Positions 25,330 through 34,071 of a stretch of 64,000 bases of DNA are shown here, piece after piece (the first letter of the stretch is position 1; each line of letters begins with the position of its first letter). Source of the DNA: Prevotella sp. GTDB lineage: Bacteria; Bacteroidota; Bacteroidia; Bacteroidales; Bacteroidaceae. Where the stretch lies: positions 1-64,000 of the forward strand of contig JAGCDZ010000006.1 in the NCBI GenBank assembly GCA_017650905.1. Reading direction: 5' to 3'. A program made the position numbers and the translations under genes. Under the pieces are notes generated by a model. It was not told where the DNA came from and ran no database searches. It worked only from the letters and a program-made list of their open reading frames with translations.

Positions 25330-27132
25330 ATGAAGAAATTATTCTATTTTGGATCCATGCTGTTTTTTGCAGCTTTAACCTATTCTTGTGCCACTGACGA
25401 CAAAGCGATTCTTGAACCTTACACAACTATTGAACTCGATGGCTATAAGTATAAGACCGACTTGGTGGCAACCTTCCAAGGCCAGGTTGGTGAAGAGGTA
25501 ACACTTGGACTGGGTGTCTATGACAAGTTTGACATCTACGGTGTCGACTTTGGTGACGGCAAAATTGTGGCCGACACTGTTTGCGGCGAGAACGGCGGCC
25601 TGAAGGGCGACGACGGCCTCACCAAGCCCGGTACAGCCCATACTTCTGCTACCACGTTTAAGGGCACCATTGCCGGTGAAGGTATCGTCAAGGTCTATGG
25701 TAAGAGTGATATCTGGTATCTCACCATCAGTGGCAAGCTGATGCCGACGGCTTTTGATCAGCCCAAGCTGGCAAATGTCGTTCAGGTCAGCATCTCGAGT
25801 GCCGGTGCTGAGGAGATTGCCCTGCCTGCATTAGAGAAACTGACACAGCTCCACCTGTCTAACGTGCCGGTGAAGTCGCTCGATGTATCAAAAGCCCCAG
25901 AACTGACCTCACTGCAGGTTATCCATACAAGTATGTCTGCATGTGATGTGTCTCCCTTGGCCTCTATCGATGTCACCAAAAACACCAAACTGACTTCGCT
26001 CACCTTGGGTAATACAGCTTATAAGCCAGGCATTCTGACCTCTATCGACCTGACTCAGAATACCGCCTTGGAGAATGTTGTTATTTCAAATAACAAGATC
26101 AAGGAAATCAAACTGGCTGATTTATATGAGAAGTTAGGAACCTTCAACGCCAGCGATAACGAACTGGAAGCCATCAATCCTGCTGTAATGCCCGCAGTGA
26201 AGTGGTTCGATGTCAGAAACAACAAGATCAAGGGCGACCTCGACATCCCCTCTGACAAGCTTACCAATGTCTATGTCAACAACAACGAGCTGACCAGCGT
26301 CCGTGTGTCTGATGTCACCAAGCAGTTCTATTTCGACAACAATAAGATGACGCTTGCCACGATGCCGGCTCTGCCCGAAAGCATGAATACCACTTCTAAG
26401 AAGAAGCAGTTCCACTATCAGCCACAGGCCGATATGGAGGTGGCTCCCGAAGGGTCTGTTCTCGACCTCTCTGCTCAGGCTTCTGCCAAAGGTATTGAGG
26501 CTGAGGCTCAGGCTACCGTCTTCACCATCACCGCTGGTGATGCTGTATTGGTAGAAGGCAAGGACTACACGGTGGAGGATGGTAAGATTACCTTTATCAC
26601 CGATCAGAAGGAGGCCATTGTGAAGATGACCAATGCCGGTTATCCCGACCTGAACCTCTGCACCAAGCCTTTCGATGTGAAGGGTACTGGCGCAGCTTCA
26701 GAGGGTACTACCATCTTCTCTTTCTTTGAGGGTGAATTCGTTGGTGGTGTAGCCGTTGGTAATGGTGCTGACGAAGGCAAGGTTGCCAAGGAGATTACCG
26801 TCAGCAGCAAGAAGGCCAATATCGAGACCGATAATATCACGATCACGCTGAATGAGGCTTTGAATGCTGGTGATGTCATCAATATTACCGGTTATCGTAA
26901 GAAGGATACCGATGCCAACGGTAATCTGTATATCCTCTTTGAGACAGGAGAGGCTATCGACGAAGGTAACGACGTGAAGTGGAACAATATCCATGAGAAT
27001 GTTGGCCAGCAGCCTAATACCAATACCTACGAGGTACCTGCAGGCGCTGCTGGTAGCAAGGTTATCAAGCTGGCACGCTCCAAGTCGGGCACCAATGTCT
27101 TCATCCAGAAGTTTGAGATCATTCGCAAATAA
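25330..27132 (+). CDS. Leucine-rich-repeat surface lipoprotein
   Basis: A 600-residue lipoprotein. The signal ends in a lipobox (ALTYSC), giving a lipidated cysteine near residue 20. Residues about 150-350 contain irregular leucine-rich repeats of about 20-24 residues (for example LTQLHLSNVPVKSLDVSKAP and LTSLTLGNTAYKPG), similar to internalin- or BspA-like surface proteins. A beta-rich C-terminal part follows (from about residue 375). It is divergent from susC and separated from it by two promoters, so it may be co-regulated. A ligand-binding or adhesion role is inferred from the repeats. Confidence 0.8.
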   Translation: MKKLFYFGSMLFFAALTYSCATDDKAILEPYTTIELDGYKYKTDLVATFQGQVGEEVTLGLGVYDKFDIYGVDFGDGKIVADTVCGENGGLKGDDGLTKPGTAHTSATTFKGTIAGEGIVKVYGKSDIWYLTISGKLMPTAFDQPKLANVVQVSISSAGAEEIALPALEKLTQLHLSNVPVKSLDVSKAPELTSLQVIHTSMSACDVSPLASIDVTKNTKLTSLTLGNTAYKPGILTSIDLTQNTALENVVISNNKIKEIKLADLYEKLGTFNASDNELEAINPAVMPAVKWFDVRNNKIKGDLDIPSDKLTNVYVNNNELTSVRVSDVTKQFYFDNNKMTLATMPALPESMNTTSKKKQFHYQPQADMEVAPEGSVLDLSAQASAKGIEAEAQATVFTITAGDAVLVEGKDYTVEDGKITFITDQKEAIVKMTNAGYPDLNLCTKPFDVKGTGAASEGTTIFSFFEGEFVGGVAVGNGADEGKVAKEITVSSKKANIETDNITITLNEALNAGDVINITGYRKKDTDANGNLYILFETGEAIDEGNDVKWNNIHENVGQQPNTNTYEVPAGAAGSKVIKLARSKSGTNVFIQKFEIIRK

Positions 27133-27151
27133 TCATTTGTGTTCAAAACAT

Positions 27152-27190
27152 AATGGGAGCCTTCGTCATTAAAGGCTCCCATTTTTGTTT
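27152..27190 (+). terminator. Rho-independent terminator after the leucine-rich lipoprotein
   Basis: AATGGGAGCC (27152-27161) pairs with GGCTCCCATT (27174-27183), loop of 12, followed by a T-rich tail. Confidence 0.9.
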
Positions 27191-27263
27191 GTGGTTAGTT
27201 CCTTGAAAATACAAAAAAACAAAAATAATCTGTTGCCAATTGTCAAATATCAGTTTTTTTTCT

Positions 27264-27271
27264 TATCTTTG
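27264..27271 (+). promoter_or_regulatory. -7 element TATCTTTG of the lemA operon
   Basis: TATCTTTG at 27264-27271, 28 bases before the lemA start. Confidence 0.65.
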
Positions 27272-27299
27272 CCCCAAATAACCATAAATTATTAAAATT

Positions 27300-27878
27300 A
27301 TGAGTGTACTACTTGTTATTATCGCCCTTGTGGTGATTGTCGGACTTTATTTCATCTCCACCCAGCGTTCGCTGGTCAACCTTGATGAATTGTGTAAGAA
27401 CGCCCTGAGCCAGATAGAGGTTCAGCTCAACTCTCGTTTCGATGCCGTGATAGCTCTCGCCAAGACGGCTGCGCAGTATGCCAAGCATGAGTCGGAAACC
27501 ATCATTCAGGCTGTGCAGGCCCGTGGTGCCAACATGGGTAATGGTAATATGCCCGCCACGCCTGAGAGCATCAATCAGCAGAGCGATCTGCTCACCCAGA
27601 TGATGGGTCGTCTGAACGTGGTCTTCGAGCGCTACCCTGAGCTGAAGGCAAGCGACCTCTACAAGGAGGCCCAGGAAGGCATGAAGCAGTATGAGGAGAA
27701 CGTCCGCATGTCGCGTATGGTCTACAACGACACGGCTACGAAGATGAACCGCATGGTGCGCCAGTGGCCATCCTCCATCGTTGCTTCCATGCTCCACTTC
27801 GACCAGAAGGACTACCTCAAGGTCGACAGCGAGGAAAAGAAACAATACCCCAACCTCGATGAAGCATTTAAGAAATAA
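27300..27878 (+). CDS. lemA: LemA family protein
   Basis: A 192-residue protein with an N-terminal membrane helix (SVLLVIIALVVIVGLYFIST) and a soluble four-helix part. The stretch RSLVNLDELCKNALSQIEVQLNSRFDAVIALAKTAAQYAKHE is the LemA signature. The family's biochemical role is unclear; in many bacteria lemA is followed by a DUF2207 or TPM-type membrane protein, as here. The DUF2207 gene overlaps the last 20 bases, which suggests coupled translation. Confidence 0.92.
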   Translation: MSVLLVIIALVVIVGLYFISTQRSLVNLDELCKNALSQIEVQLNSRFDAVIALAKTAAQYAKHESETIIQAVQARGANMGNGNMPATPESINQQSDLLTQMMGRLNVVFERYPELKASDLYKEAQEGMKQYEENVRMSRMVYNDTATKMNRMVRQWPSSIVASMLHFDQKDYLKVDSEEKKQYPNLDEAFKK

Positions 27879-29523
27879 AATCATCTTGTTGCTGGTGCTT
27901 GCATCAGCAACAAGTCTTTTTGCCCGTCCGCAACTGCAAAAGCTCGACATCCGCGTGGTGCTGAGCCATAATGGCGATGCCCGCATCACGGAAACCCGTC
28001 AGATGAGCGTCGACTCCGAGGGTACCGAGTGCTACACCGGCCTGGGCGGAATGGGTCAGAGCGAAGTGCGCGACCTGACAGTGACTGATGAAACGGGCCT
28101 TGAGTTCGAGAATGTCGGCAGTTGGGACATCAACCGCTCCCGTAGCTGGAAGGAGGGCAAGTGCGGTATCGTCATCAAGCACGGTGGCTACGAGCTCTGC
28201 TGGGGCCTCGGCGATAGCGGTGAGCGGACTTATATCACCAGTTATACCATCACCGGTCTCGTGCGCTCTCATCCCGATGCTGATGCCATCCGCCATGTGT
28301 TCCTCGATGCTGATGTCTCTCCCAAGCCCGATAAGGCTTACCTCACCATCGAAGCCGAAGAAGATTCCGTTTTCCTGACCGAGGAGAACAGTGGCATCTG
28401 GGGCTTCCGTTTTGGCGGTGAGCTCGGTTTTGACAACGGTAAGATGGTGGCCTACAACGACGAGCCCTTCGGCAGCAACGGTGCTCTTTATATCATGTGC
28501 CGCTTCGACAAGGGCATGTTCGAACCTTGGTATCAGGTCGAAGATACGTTCGAGTCGAAGAAAGAGCAGGCTTTCGAGGGTAGCGACTACGTGGGCGGAT
28601 ATGATGAAAGCGGTAGTGACGATGGGGGCTTTTGGGCCTTTATCATGATGGTCATCGGTTTCTTCGTTGTGCCCATTGTCACAGGCATTTCGTACTTTGT
28701 CTATGTCTGGCGAGCCCGTAAAAAAGTCAATAAGGATCTGCTCTGGTACCGTGACATCCCCCTGAAGGGCAACCTCCAGCAGGCCAACGACATGCTCAAT
28801 GCCTATAAATACTTTGGCACAGACTACAACAACCTGCTCTCCGCCTGTATCCTCAAGCTCATCGACATGGGGGCCATCTCTATAGAGACACATCTCAACC
28901 AGAAGGGCAAGAGCGAACAGAACTTCGTTATCCACGAGTTGTCCAACCCAGCCGACCAGCCCCTGCTGCTGCGTAAGATCCATAGCATCTTCAAGACAGC
29001 CGCCGGCTCCGATACCGTCCTCGAGCCGAAGGAGCTGAAGTCGTTTATGTACAACACCAAGAACGAGAGCGTCACCGACTCCTTCATCAGCACTCTCCAC
29101 ACCAAGACGAGCATCTCCGCCTACAAGGACCGCCTTGGCGAGGTGCGCCAGGTGTTCGGCCTGAAGAAGTTCCTCAAGGAGTTCACCCTGCTCGACGAGC
29201 GTCATGTCCAGGAGGTCGCCCTATGGAAAGACTATATGATCTACGCCACGCTCTTCGGCATCGCCGACCAGGTGATCAGCGACATGAAGAAGATCAATCC
29301 TGAATACTTCAACATGGATCAGGTGGCCAATCAGATGGCCGACAACATGACTTTGCCGATGATCCGTTCCACACTTCTAAACAGTACCTCGCGTGCCGTT
29401 GCCAACAAGGCGGCCCGTGAAGCAGCCCGCGAGGCACGCCTCTCAGGCCGTGGCGGCCATTCCTCATGGGGTGGCGGCGGTGGCGGCTTCTCCGGCGGCG
29501 GCTTCGGCGGCGGCGTCAGATAA
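27859..29523 (+). CDS. DUF2207 membrane protein with glycine-rich tail
   Basis: A 554-residue envelope protein. A signal peptide (NKIILLLVLASATSLFARP) leads to an extracytoplasmic DUF2207 beta-domain (QKLDIRVVLSHNGDARITETRQM to about residue 235). A membrane helix (FWAFIMMVIGFFVVPIVTGISYFVYVW, about 257-283) and a cytoplasmic part follow. The tail is Ser/Gly-rich (GRGGHSSWGGGGGGFSGGGF), as in other LemA-partner proteins. Function is unknown; the constant pairing with LemA suggests one complex. Confidence 0.88.
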   Translation: MKHLRNKIILLLVLASATSLFARPQLQKLDIRVVLSHNGDARITETRQMSVDSEGTECYTGLGGMGQSEVRDLTVTDETGLEFENVGSWDINRSRSWKEGKCGIVIKHGGYELCWGLGDSGERTYITSYTITGLVRSHPDADAIRHVFLDADVSPKPDKAYLTIEAEEDSVFLTEENSGIWGFRFGGELGFDNGKMVAYNDEPFGSNGALYIMCRFDKGMFEPWYQVEDTFESKKEQAFEGSDYVGGYDESGSDDGGFWAFIMMVIGFFVVPIVTGISYFVYVWRARKKVNKDLLWYRDIPLKGNLQQANDMLNAYKYFGTDYNNLLSACILKLIDMGAISIETHLNQKGKSEQNFVIHELSNPADQPLLLRKIHSIFKTAAGSDTVLEPKELKSFMYNTKNESVTDSFISTLHTKTSISAYKDRLGEVRQVFGLKKFLKEFTLLDERHVQEVALWKDYMIYATLFGIADQVISDMKKINPEYFNMDQVANQMADNMTLPMIRSTLLNSTSRAVANKAAREAAREARLSGRGGHSSWGGGGGGFSGGGFGGGVR

Positions 29524-29537
29524 TAGTCTGTCCCGAT

Positions 29538-30872
29538 ATGCGCATCACGATGAAGCATACCTTACGTATCGCAGGAGCCGTGCTCTTGGTGGCCGTCATC
29601 GCCGGCGGCCTCTACCTCAACCGTCTGCTGCCCATCATCACGGGCTATGCCGCCAAGAACCTCGCTTCGGCGGTATTCGTCTCAGGCCGTGATGCGAAGG
29701 ATGTGGAGGCCCTCGACCTGAGCTTCTCCATGATCCGCTTTACAAGCAATACGGTCGATTATGACCGTAAGACCGTCACCAGCCGTTTCCTCTGGGGCAA
29801 GTCCACGGCGGTCTACCGCGAGGGCTTTGGCGTCACCTTGCTGTGTGGGTCTGCTACCGATGAATGGCTGCAGCAGCCCTATCCGTTGCCGCCCGATACC
29901 GCCACCTCCATGCCCTTGCCTCATGGCGACTCAGCCATCAGTGCACGGCTGGTGCCCATCGCCGAGGCCTTCGTTGATCGCCGTGCCTACCGTGGCCATC
30001 CCTTCGCCTTCCTGGCACTCCATAAGGGTGGCGTGGTCAGCGAGCGTTACAATCGCGGTATCGGCCCCGACACCAAGCTTCTCAGCTGGAGTATGGCCAA
30101 GAGTTTCGTCCACGCCCTCGCAGGCATCATGGTCAGCGACAGTCTCATCGACATTCATGCCCCCATGGCCATTCCCGAGTGGCAGGGCGACACCCGCAAG
30201 ACCATCACTCTCCACCACCTTATGCAGATGCAGAGCGGTCTTGAGTGGAACGAGGACTACGGCGCCCGTTCCGATGTCAACATCATGCTCCACTGTGCGG
30301 CCGATATGGGACTCTATGCCTTACAGAAGCCCCTCGACCATGCGCCCGGCACCTTCTGGTATTATTCCAGTGGCAGCACCAACCTCGTCCTGCGCTACCT
30401 GCGCAGCCTGTTCCCTTCCGATGCGGCCTTCCTCGCCTATCTGCGCGACCGTCTCTTTGCTCCGCTGGGCATCTGTAACCCCGTCTTCGAGCCCGACATG
30501 AGCGGCACCCCAATCGGCTCGTCATACCTTTATGTCACCGCTGCCGATTTCGCCCGTTTCGGTCAGATGTACCTCGACGACGGCTGTGTCGGCGGTGTTC
30601 GCATCCTTCCCGAGGGCTGGGCTGACTATGCCCGTACGCCCGCCGCCTGCAGCAGTCTCCGCTACGGCGCCTTCTTCTGGCTCAACCGTTGCGGCAAGTA
30701 TCCTGATGTACCCCGCGATATGTACTGGTGCGACGGCCACGACGGCCAGTGCATCTTCATAATCCCCTCCTGCCAGCTCGTGGTCGTCATTCTGGGTTAC
30801 TCCCCCAAACCCGATCATGTCATCGACTTCAATGCGCTCCTGAAGGATATCATCAGCGCGGTAGAGGGATAG
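29538..30872 (+). CDS. Serine hydrolase, class C beta-lactamase/esterase fold
   Basis: A 444-residue protein with an N-terminal membrane anchor (LRIAGAVLLVAVIAGGLYLNRL) and a beta-lactamase-like domain from about residue 150. The catalytic S-x-x-K is SMAK in LLSWSMAKSFVHAL. The Y-x-N-like motif lies in FWYYSSGSTN, and the K/H-T/S-G position in CDGHDGQCIFIIP is HDG. The family includes D-Ala peptidases, esterases and amidases; the substrate cannot be read here. The start at 29538 (ATG) is 14 bases after the DUF2207 stop, so it is probably the third gene of the lemA operon. A start at 29550 is also possible. Confidence 0.88.
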   Translation: MRITMKHTLRIAGAVLLVAVIAGGLYLNRLLPIITGYAAKNLASAVFVSGRDAKDVEALDLSFSMIRFTSNTVDYDRKTVTSRFLWGKSTAVYREGFGVTLLCGSATDEWLQQPYPLPPDTATSMPLPHGDSAISARLVPIAEAFVDRRAYRGHPFAFLALHKGGVVSERYNRGIGPDTKLLSWSMAKSFVHALAGIMVSDSLIDIHAPMAIPEWQGDTRKTITLHHLMQMQSGLEWNEDYGARSDVNIMLHCAADMGLYALQKPLDHAPGTFWYYSSGSTNLVLRYLRSLFPSDAAFLAYLRDRLFAPLGICNPVFEPDMSGTPIGSSYLYVTAADFARFGQMYLDDGCVGGVRILPEGWADYARTPAACSSLRYGAFFWLNRCGKYPDVPRDMYWCDGHDGQCIFIIPSCQLVVVILGYSPKPDHVIDFNALLKDIISAVEG

Positions 30873-30895
30873 AAACGTTTTTTTTCGTCTGATTA

Positions 30896-30927
30896 TTTGG
30901 CGGTTTCAGGGAAATTGCCTATCTTTG
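30896..30927 (+). promoter_or_regulatory. Promoter of the DUF2851-dprA operon
   Basis: TTTG (30896-30899), 20 bases, TATCTTTG (30920-30927), 27 bases before the start. Confidence 0.8.
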
Positions 30928-30954
30928 CAGCGTCAAACCAATAAATAGAATGCT

Positions 30955-32253
30955 ATGGAACAATTATTACATTATGTGTGGAAGCATAAACTGTTCCCGT
31001 TAAAGGAACTGGAGACGACCGACGGTAAAGGCGTCGAGGTGATAGACCCAGGCCTGCACAATAGGAATGCGGGGCCTGACTTCTTTAATGCGAAGGTGAA
31101 CATCGGCAGGACCCTGTGGGTGGGCAATGTCGAGATTCACGACAAAGCCAGCGACTGGTATCAGCACCATCATGACCGCGACCCACGGTATAATAATGTA
31201 GTGCTCCACGTGGTGGGCGAGGTGGATACCGATGTGCAGAATGCCCAAGGAGAGTATCTTCCGCAGATGCAGTTGGAAGTGCCGCAGCACGTCAGTGAGC
31301 ACTACGAGGAACTGCTGAAAACCGACAGTTATCCGCCTTGCTATAAGGTGATACCCGAACTGACGCGGTTGAAGGTGCATGCCTGGATGGCGGCCTTGCA
31401 GACAGAGCGGTTGGAGCAGAAGACAGAGGCGATACGCCATCGTGTCGAACTGTGTGGCGGTTCTTGGGAGGATGCCTATTTCGTGACCCTCGCCCGTAAC
31501 TATGGCTTTGGCATCAACAGCGATGTATTCGAACAATGGGCCAGAGTGGTACCCCTCAGTGCAGTGGCACATCACCGAGATGACCTCTTTCAGATAGAGG
31601 CCATCTTTATGGGACAGGCGGGTTTGCTCGAATTAGAGACGATACCCGACTATTACCAGCAGTCGGCGCTCAACGAGGGCTACTTTGCCAAACTTCGTAA
31701 CGAATACCTCTATCTGGCTCATAAGTTCTCGATGAAACCGATGGATTTCAAGCTTTGGCGCTTTCTTAGGCTTCGGCCACAGAACTTCCCACACATCCGC
31801 ATCTCGCAACTGGCAAGCCTCTATTACCAGCAGAAGGCAGGACTGAGTCAGTTGCTGGAATGTGAGACCATCGACCAACTGAAGAACCTTTTCAGCTCGC
31901 ACGTCACACCTTATTGGGAGACACACTACACCTTCGGCTCGACGAGTTCGAAGAATGAGAAACGCCTCTCTTATAGTTCACTCAACTTGTTGATGATCAA
32001 TACGGCAGTGCCGATGCTCTTTGCTGTGGGGCGTCATCAGGGCAAGGAGGTGCTGTGTGACAGGGCCTTTGATTTTTTGGAGCAGTTGAAGGCAGAGAAC
32101 AATTATATCACGCGTATGTGGCTGCAAGTGGGCCTGCCCGTTGAAACGGCTGGTGACTCGCAGGCGCTCATCCAACTGAAAAAGGAATATTGCGACAAGA
32201 AAGATTGTTTAAGATGTCGCTTTGGATACGAATACCTTAGCAGGAATAAATAG
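30955..32253 (+). CDS. DUF2851 family protein
   Basis: A 432-residue soluble protein. It begins MEQLLHYVWKHKLFPLKELETTDGKGVEVIDPGLHNRNAGPDFFNAK, the hallmark of DUF2851, a family almost restricted to Bacteroidetes. WVGNVEIHDKASDWYQHHHDRDPRYNNVVLHVV near residue 60-95 is also conserved and holds acidic and histidine residues that could form a PD-(D/E)xK-like nuclease centre. The C-terminus has four cysteines (YCDKKDCLRCRFG, near 420), possibly a metal site. The function is not established. It is coupled to dprA, with the TAG stop overlapping the GTG start. Confidence 0.87.
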   Translation: MEQLLHYVWKHKLFPLKELETTDGKGVEVIDPGLHNRNAGPDFFNAKVNIGRTLWVGNVEIHDKASDWYQHHHDRDPRYNNVVLHVVGEVDTDVQNAQGEYLPQMQLEVPQHVSEHYEELLKTDSYPPCYKVIPELTRLKVHAWMAALQTERLEQKTEAIRHRVELCGGSWEDAYFVTLARNYGFGINSDVFEQWARVVPLSAVAHHRDDLFQIEAIFMGQAGLLELETIPDYYQQSALNEGYFAKLRNEYLYLAHKFSMKPMDFKLWRFLRLRPQNFPHIRISQLASLYYQQKAGLSQLLECETIDQLKNLFSSHVTPYWETHYTFGSTSSKNEKRLSYSSLNLLMINTAVPMLFAVGRHQGKEVLCDRAFDFLEQLKAENNYITRMWLQVGLPVETAGDSQALIQLKKEYCDKKDCLRCRFGYEYLSRNK

Positions 32254-33386
32254 TGAAAAAAATGGAGCAGGAATTGTTTTATGCGATGGCGTTGACGCGC
32301 CTGACGAACTTTAACTTCCAGCAGGCACTGGAGTTGTATAAGGCCGTGGGGAGTGCGCAGAGGATTTATGAGCATAGGAATGAGATTGGGGATGTGGTCA
32401 GCGATGCTTCACCCCGACTGATAGAGGTTCTGAAGAACTGGGATGATGCGATGAAACGGGCAGATTTTGAACTGAAGTTCATGCAGGAGCATCAGATTCG
32501 GGCCCTGACACCTCTGGATGACGACTATCCCCAGCGCCTCTGTGAGTGTGCCGATGCCCCCATTGTGGTTTATTTCCGTGGCAATGCCGATTTGAATCAG
32601 TCCAAGATTATCAATATTGTGGGTACCCGCCAGTGTACGCAATATGGTAAGGACCTGATTCATCGGTTTGTGAGCGACCTTCGACAGATGTGTCCCCAAG
32701 TACTGGTGGTCAGCGGTCTGGCATATGGCGTGGACATCTGCGCCCACAATGAGGCCTTGGCCTTTGGCTATGAGACGGTGGCTGTGTTAGCGCATGGGCT
32801 TGATCAGATTTATCCCTATCGGCATCGCGAGACGGCCGTCAAGATGTTGGAGCATGGCGGTTTGCTGACGGAGTTTATGAGTCAGACGAATGCCGACAAG
32901 CAGAATTTCGTGCGGCGCAACCGGATTGTAGCTGGTATGTCGGATGCCTGTATCGTTGTGGAGAGTGCCGCCAAGGGTGGAGGCCTGATTACAGCAGACA
33001 TTGCTCAGAGTTACGATCGTGCCGTGTTTGCCTTCCCTGGGGCTATAGGCATGACCTATAGCGAGGGCTGCAACCATCTGATACGTGACAATGGTGCGGG
33101 TTTGATTACCTGTGCCGAGGATTTTGTCAAGGCGATGGGATGGCAGGATGAGGCTCTGCGACAACAGGCCCATGCTGAGGGTATCGAACGTAGTCTGTTC
33201 GTAGACCTTTCGCCAGAGGAGGGTAGTATCGTCAGTCTGCTCCAACAGACCAACGACCTGCAGCTGAACATCCTCAGCGTGAAGACCGGCATCCCCATCG
33301 GACAACTGACAGCCTTGCTCTTCCAATTAGAGATGAAAGGCGTCGTCAAGCCCCTCGCCGGTGGCATGTATCATTTGATTTTGTAG
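32253..33386 (+). CDS. dprA: DNA-processing protein DprA
   Basis: A 377-residue DprA/Smf protein, which loads RecA on incoming single-stranded DNA during transformation. The Rossmann-like core contains IINIVGTRQCTQYG, VVSGLAYGVDICAHNEAL, the AVLAHGLDQIYP block and GGLITADIA. An N-terminal helix-hairpin-helix-like part and a C-terminal winged helix (SLLQQTNDLQLNILSVKTGIPIGQLTALLFQLEMKGVV) complete the usual layout. It may start with the GTG at 32253, coupled to DUF2851, or with the ATG at 32262 (MEQELFYAM). Confidence 0.95.
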   Translation: MKKMEQELFYAMALTRLTNFNFQQALELYKAVGSAQRIYEHRNEIGDVVSDASPRLIEVLKNWDDAMKRADFELKFMQEHQIRALTPLDDDYPQRLCECADAPIVVYFRGNADLNQSKIINIVGTRQCTQYGKDLIHRFVSDLRQMCPQVLVVSGLAYGVDICAHNEALAFGYETVAVLAHGLDQIYPYRHRETAVKMLEHGGLLTEFMSQTNADKQNFVRRNRIVAGMSDACIVVESAAKGGGLITADIAQSYDRAVFAFPGAIGMTYSEGCNHLIRDNGAGLITCAEDFVKAMGWQDEALRQQAHAEGIERSLFVDLSPEEGSIVSLLQQTNDLQLNILSVKTGIPIGQLTALLFQLEMKGVVKPLAGGMYHLIL

Positions 33387-33406
33387 TCTAAACTCTAAAC
33401 AAAATT

Positions 33407-33438
33407 TTTGGTGTTTTGCCAAATAAGCGTTACCTTTG
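33407..33438 (+). promoter_or_regulatory. Promoter of the thioesterase gene
   Basis: TTTG (33407-33410), 20 bases, TACCTTTG (33431-33438); the ATG follows nine bases later, giving almost no leader. Confidence 0.8.
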
Positions 33439-33447
33439 CAGCCGATT

Positions 33448-33855
33448 ATGGAAAAGAAGTATATTTTTGAGACCCGTATGCAGGTGCGCGACTATGAGTG
33501 CGACATCGAAGGCATCGTAAACAATGCCAATTATCTGCATTATTGTGAACATACCCGTCACCTGTTTCTGAAACAATGCGGACTGAGTTTTGCAGAGATG
33601 CACGCGAAAGGTGTAGATGCTGTGGTAGCCCGCATGTCGATGCAGTTTAAGACACCGCTGAAGCCAGATGATGAATTTGTGTCCAGACTTGGTTTGACCA
33701 AGGAAGGCATTAAATACGTGTTCCATCACGACCTCTATCGCGCAGCGGATGACAAGCTCTGTTTCCGTGCCAATGTGGAACTGGTGTGCATTGTAGACGG
33801 CAGGCTCTCCGGCAGTGAGGACTACGACCGCGCCTTCGCTCCATACATCTTGTAA
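33448..33855 (+). CDS. Hotdog-fold acyl-CoA thioesterase
   Basis: A 135-residue single hotdog domain of the 4-hydroxybenzoyl-CoA thioesterase/YbgC type. The helix and active-site stretch RDYECDIEGIVNNANYLHYCEHTRHLFL (residues about 14-41) has the D-x-x-G-I/H-V-N-N-A/x-x-Y pattern with aspartate near residue 18. It would hydrolyse short acyl-CoA or similar thioesters; the exact substrate cannot be read. It stands alone with its own promoter and terminator. Confidence 0.88.
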   Translation: MEKKYIFETRMQVRDYECDIEGIVNNANYLHYCEHTRHLFLKQCGLSFAEMHAKGVDAVVARMSMQFKTPLKPDDEFVSRLGLTKEGIKYVFHHDLYRAADDKLCFRANVELVCIVDGRLSGSEDYDRAFAPYIL

Positions 33856-33862
33856 AAAAAAG

Positions 33863-33897
33863 GATTCGCAACCATCAACAGATTGCGAATCTTTTTC
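33863..33897 (+). terminator. Rho-independent terminator after the thioesterase gene
   Basis: GATTCGCAA (33863-33871) pairs with TTGCGAATC (33883-33891), followed by TTTTTC. Confidence 0.88.
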
Positions 33898-33941
33898 TTC
33901 AGTTTGGCGACATGTTTATCAGAAAGATGCCAGACCAATTT

Positions 33942-34055
33942 TTAAAAGATCAAGGGACCGCGTCCCATGCAGCTCGTAGTAGTGATGGCCGTCAGGAAGG
34001 CTGTGAGCGCAGCTACTAACACCTTCACTGCAATCTCAATCACCCGTTTCTTCAT
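33942..34055 (-). CDS. 'Smalltalk'-type small lipoprotein-like protein, 37 residues
   Basis: A short gene starting MKKRVIEIAVKVLVAALTAF and ending TTTSCMGRGPLIF. The basic start, one hydrophobic helix and the TTSC ending are the pattern of the 'smalltalk' small proteins of Bacteroidales, which are commonly encoded just after an HU-like DNA-binding protein gene. That is the situation here, although the HU-like gene is damaged. Its Shine-Dalgarno sequence is perfect (34056-34068), which is unusual in this phylum. Function is unknown. Confidence 0.75.
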   Translation of the reverse strand: MKKRVIEIAVKVLVAALTAFLTAITTTSCMGRGPLIF

Positions 34056-34068
34056 AGGTCACCTCCTT
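34056..34068 (-). promoter_or_regulatory. Perfect Shine-Dalgarno sequence of the smalltalk gene
   Basis: The minus strand reads GAAAGGAGGTGACCT before the ATG: AAAGGAGGTGA is fully complementary to the 16S rRNA 3' tail, with six bases between AGGAGG and the start codon. Most genes in this window lack any such match. Confidence 0.85.
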
Positions 34069-34071
34069 TCG

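Noticed and set aside
27904-29205. 433-codon open frame opposite DUF2207
   Set aside because: Shadow of the DUF2207 gene; the real strand has signal peptide, family motifs and coupling to lemA.
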